64,000 nucleotides of DNA from Brasenia schreberi (taxonomy: Eukaryota > Streptophyta > Magnoliopsida > Nymphaeales > Cabombaceae). The translations under genes and the position numbers were made by a program. The stretch spans positions 17,387,501-17,451,500 of the forward strand of contig JAYKKT010000079.1 of NCBI GenBank assembly GCA_036023115.1, in the 5' to 3' direction. Shown piece after piece: positions 62,579 through 64,000 of this stretch. The number at the start of each line of letters is the position of its first letter. Positions within the stretch are counted from its first letter, which is position 1. Under the pieces are notes generated by a model, which was not told the DNA's origin, did no database searches, and was given only the letters and a program-made list of their open reading frames with translations.

Positions 62579-62934
62579 ATGTTTTTCTGTGAGAGCTCGC
62601 AGATGGATCTGCGGTCCGTTTGGCTATGTGGATTTCTGTTGATCTCGTTCTCTTTATACGCAACTCGATTGCTGCCATCTCTGAGAGATCAAACGAAGCA
62701 CGTCCAGAACGGCGAGACCGATCCCACGGCTGCTAGACAGCCATCTGTCACTATCTTCTCCGCGCCGCGCCCCTTCTCAGGAGTTCTGGGGGAAAGGCAG
62801 GTTCTGGCCGTCCGTTCATGGCTGTCTCTGTCGCCCGAAGTGGAGGTCGTCTTGTTCGTGAAGCACCCCACCATGGTTTCACCTATTCAGAATCTCAGCC
62901 GGAGGGTTTCCATCGAAACCGCCATCGATTTCAC
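62579..62934 (+). CDS. Putative glycosyltransferase (nucleotide-diphospho-sugar transferase type), exon 1
   Basis: The frame starts at ATG 62579 or, more likely by protein shape, at the in-frame ATG 62603 (MDLRSVWLCGFLLISFSLYA). The latter gives a short N-terminus and a single signal-anchor helix. After a variable stem come SVTIFSAPRPFSG and RQVLAVRSWLSLSPEVEVVL, then IETAIDFT. This pattern matches the start of a plant family of putative nucleotide-diphospho-sugar transferases, recalled from Arabidopsis proteins of unknown acceptor. A donor gtgaga follows at 62935, leaving the last codon split after two bases; the remaining exons lie beyond the window. Golgi location is inferred from the anchor. 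The family is fairly likely; the reaction is unknown. Confidence 0.7.
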
Positions 62935-63187
62935 GTGAGAAAGTAGTTTCCATTCTTGAAGGTTTCCTTATGCGAGAATTCTTTGTTGTTTTGATTGAAA
63001 AGGGGAGTTTTGATTTTCGTTTATTGGTTGGTGATGCTTTTGCTCTTTTAGATTGAAACTCCAGAATGAGACATGTTAGATCAGAATCGTGACTAACTTG
63101 GTTTTTAATTTGGTTTCCGTTCTTCATTAGTTGGTATTGCATTTTGCTTCATACGAATCAAATTGGAAAATGGTTCTTATAAGTTGA

Positions 63188-64000
63188 TCTTATGATGGGT
63201 CGAAATAGATTGGAGGAAGAAAGTAAATAGAAATGCAAGAGTCAGGTGTCAATGGATCTGCACAAAAACGATCGCTCTCAAGTTTGATTGCGATCATTTT
63301 TGCTGCTTATGGAGAAAACAGAGCTGACATTAGCCATTTGTAGATCAATTAAAGTCTGATCTAATGCCTTATGTGGAAAAAAGGAGTTAAACGTTTTCCG
63401 TTGATACATTGATTTAAGTTTGATTATGATAAACTTTCTACTGCTTAAGGAGAAAAGGAGTCGACATTCACCATTGATACATAATTCCAAGTATGATTTT
63501 GACAATCTACAGCTTATGGAGAAAAGGGAGTTCACCATTGATACGTTGATCCAAGTTTGACTGTGACTAACAGTATATTGGTTATGGAGAAAAAGGGTTG
63601 AAATTCACCACTGGTGTTGTTCTTATGATGGGTCGAAATAGATTGGAGGAAGAAAGTAAATAGAAATGCAGGAGTCAGGTGTCAATGGATCTGCACAAAA
63701 ACGATCGCTCTCAAGTTTGATTGCGATCATTTTTGCTGCTTATGGAGAAAACAGAGCTGACATTAGCCATTTGTAGATCAATTAAAGTCTGATCTAATGC
63801 CTTATGTGGAAAAAAGGAGTTAAACGTTTTCCGTTGATACATTGATTTAAGTTTGATTATGATAAACTTTCTACTGCTTAAGGAGAAAAGGAGTCGACAT
63901 TCACCATTGATACATAATTCCAAGTATGATTTTGACAATCTACAGCTTATGGAGAAAAGGGAGTTCACCATTGATACGTTGATCCAAGTTTGACTGTGAC
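63188..64000 (+). repeat. 433-bp higher-order tandem repeat in an intron
   Basis: Unit 1 is 63188-63620; unit 2 starts at 63621 and runs off the window, almost identical to unit 1. Each unit itself holds about five diverged ~65-75-bp monomers marked by ttatggagaaaa (near 63306, 63369, 63444, 63513 and 63580). It lies in intron 1 of the gene beginning at 62579. Confidence 0.88.

Overview
The window is nuclear DNA from a flowering plant. It contains intron-bearing plant genes (a GT17 glycosyltransferase and a pentatricopeptide-repeat protein), plant-type RTE LINEs with GTT tails, a Ty1/copia element primed by initiator tRNA-Met, hAT (BED/DUF659) transposons, and many long (TA)n, (GA)n and (TC)n tracts in AT-rich DNA. 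The species cannot be fixed from the sequence.

Layout: 0.6-10.5 kb holds three head-to-tail RTE LINE copies. Their target-site duplications (TSDs) are out of register, showing that the middle copy is a recombinant. 10.5-15.4 kb is intergenic, with GGTTC-rich MITE-like repeats and a (TA)/(GA)-bounded foldback. 15.48-17.40 kb (minus) is a two-exon GT17 gene whose first exon is only 22 codons. 17.8-28.3 kb is gene-poor: microsatellites, hairpin repeats and tRNA-like repeats. 28.3-35.6 kb is a nested hAT cluster: a plus-strand relic, a minus-strand near-intact but stopped transposase, and a 1.08-kb deletion derivative with matching TIRs and an 8-bp TSD. 36.49-36.63 kb (plus) encodes a last exon like that of PCH2/TRIP13, without recognisable upstream exons. 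39.14-41.02 kb (minus) is an intact intronless PPR gene of 624 codons. 41-48 kb is repeats, tRNA-like SINE copies and a possible 50-aa ORF. 48.24-54.23 kb is a complete but dead Ty1/copia element (LTR-PBS-gag-pol-PPT-LTR, 5-bp TSD) whose LTRs carry clustered AACGG motifs. 55.2-58.5 kb is a fourth RTE LINE copy. 62.58-62.93 kb (plus) is exon 1 of a putative membrane-anchored glycosyltransferase; its first intron holds a 433-bp higher-order tandem repeat that runs off the window.

The host genes act separately: two look like secretory-pathway glycosyltransferases, one is probably an organelle RNA-processing PPR protein, and one fragment derives from a meiotic AAA+ ATPase. The most informative part is the transposon record: a LINE/LINE unequal crossover, a LINE sublineage whose shared lesions predate two separate insertions, a (TA)n(GA)n-ended foldback family, a GGTTC-rich MITE family with TAGACA ends, and an LTR promoter built from palindromic AACGG sites. 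No wholly new gene system could be demonstrated from the sequence alone.
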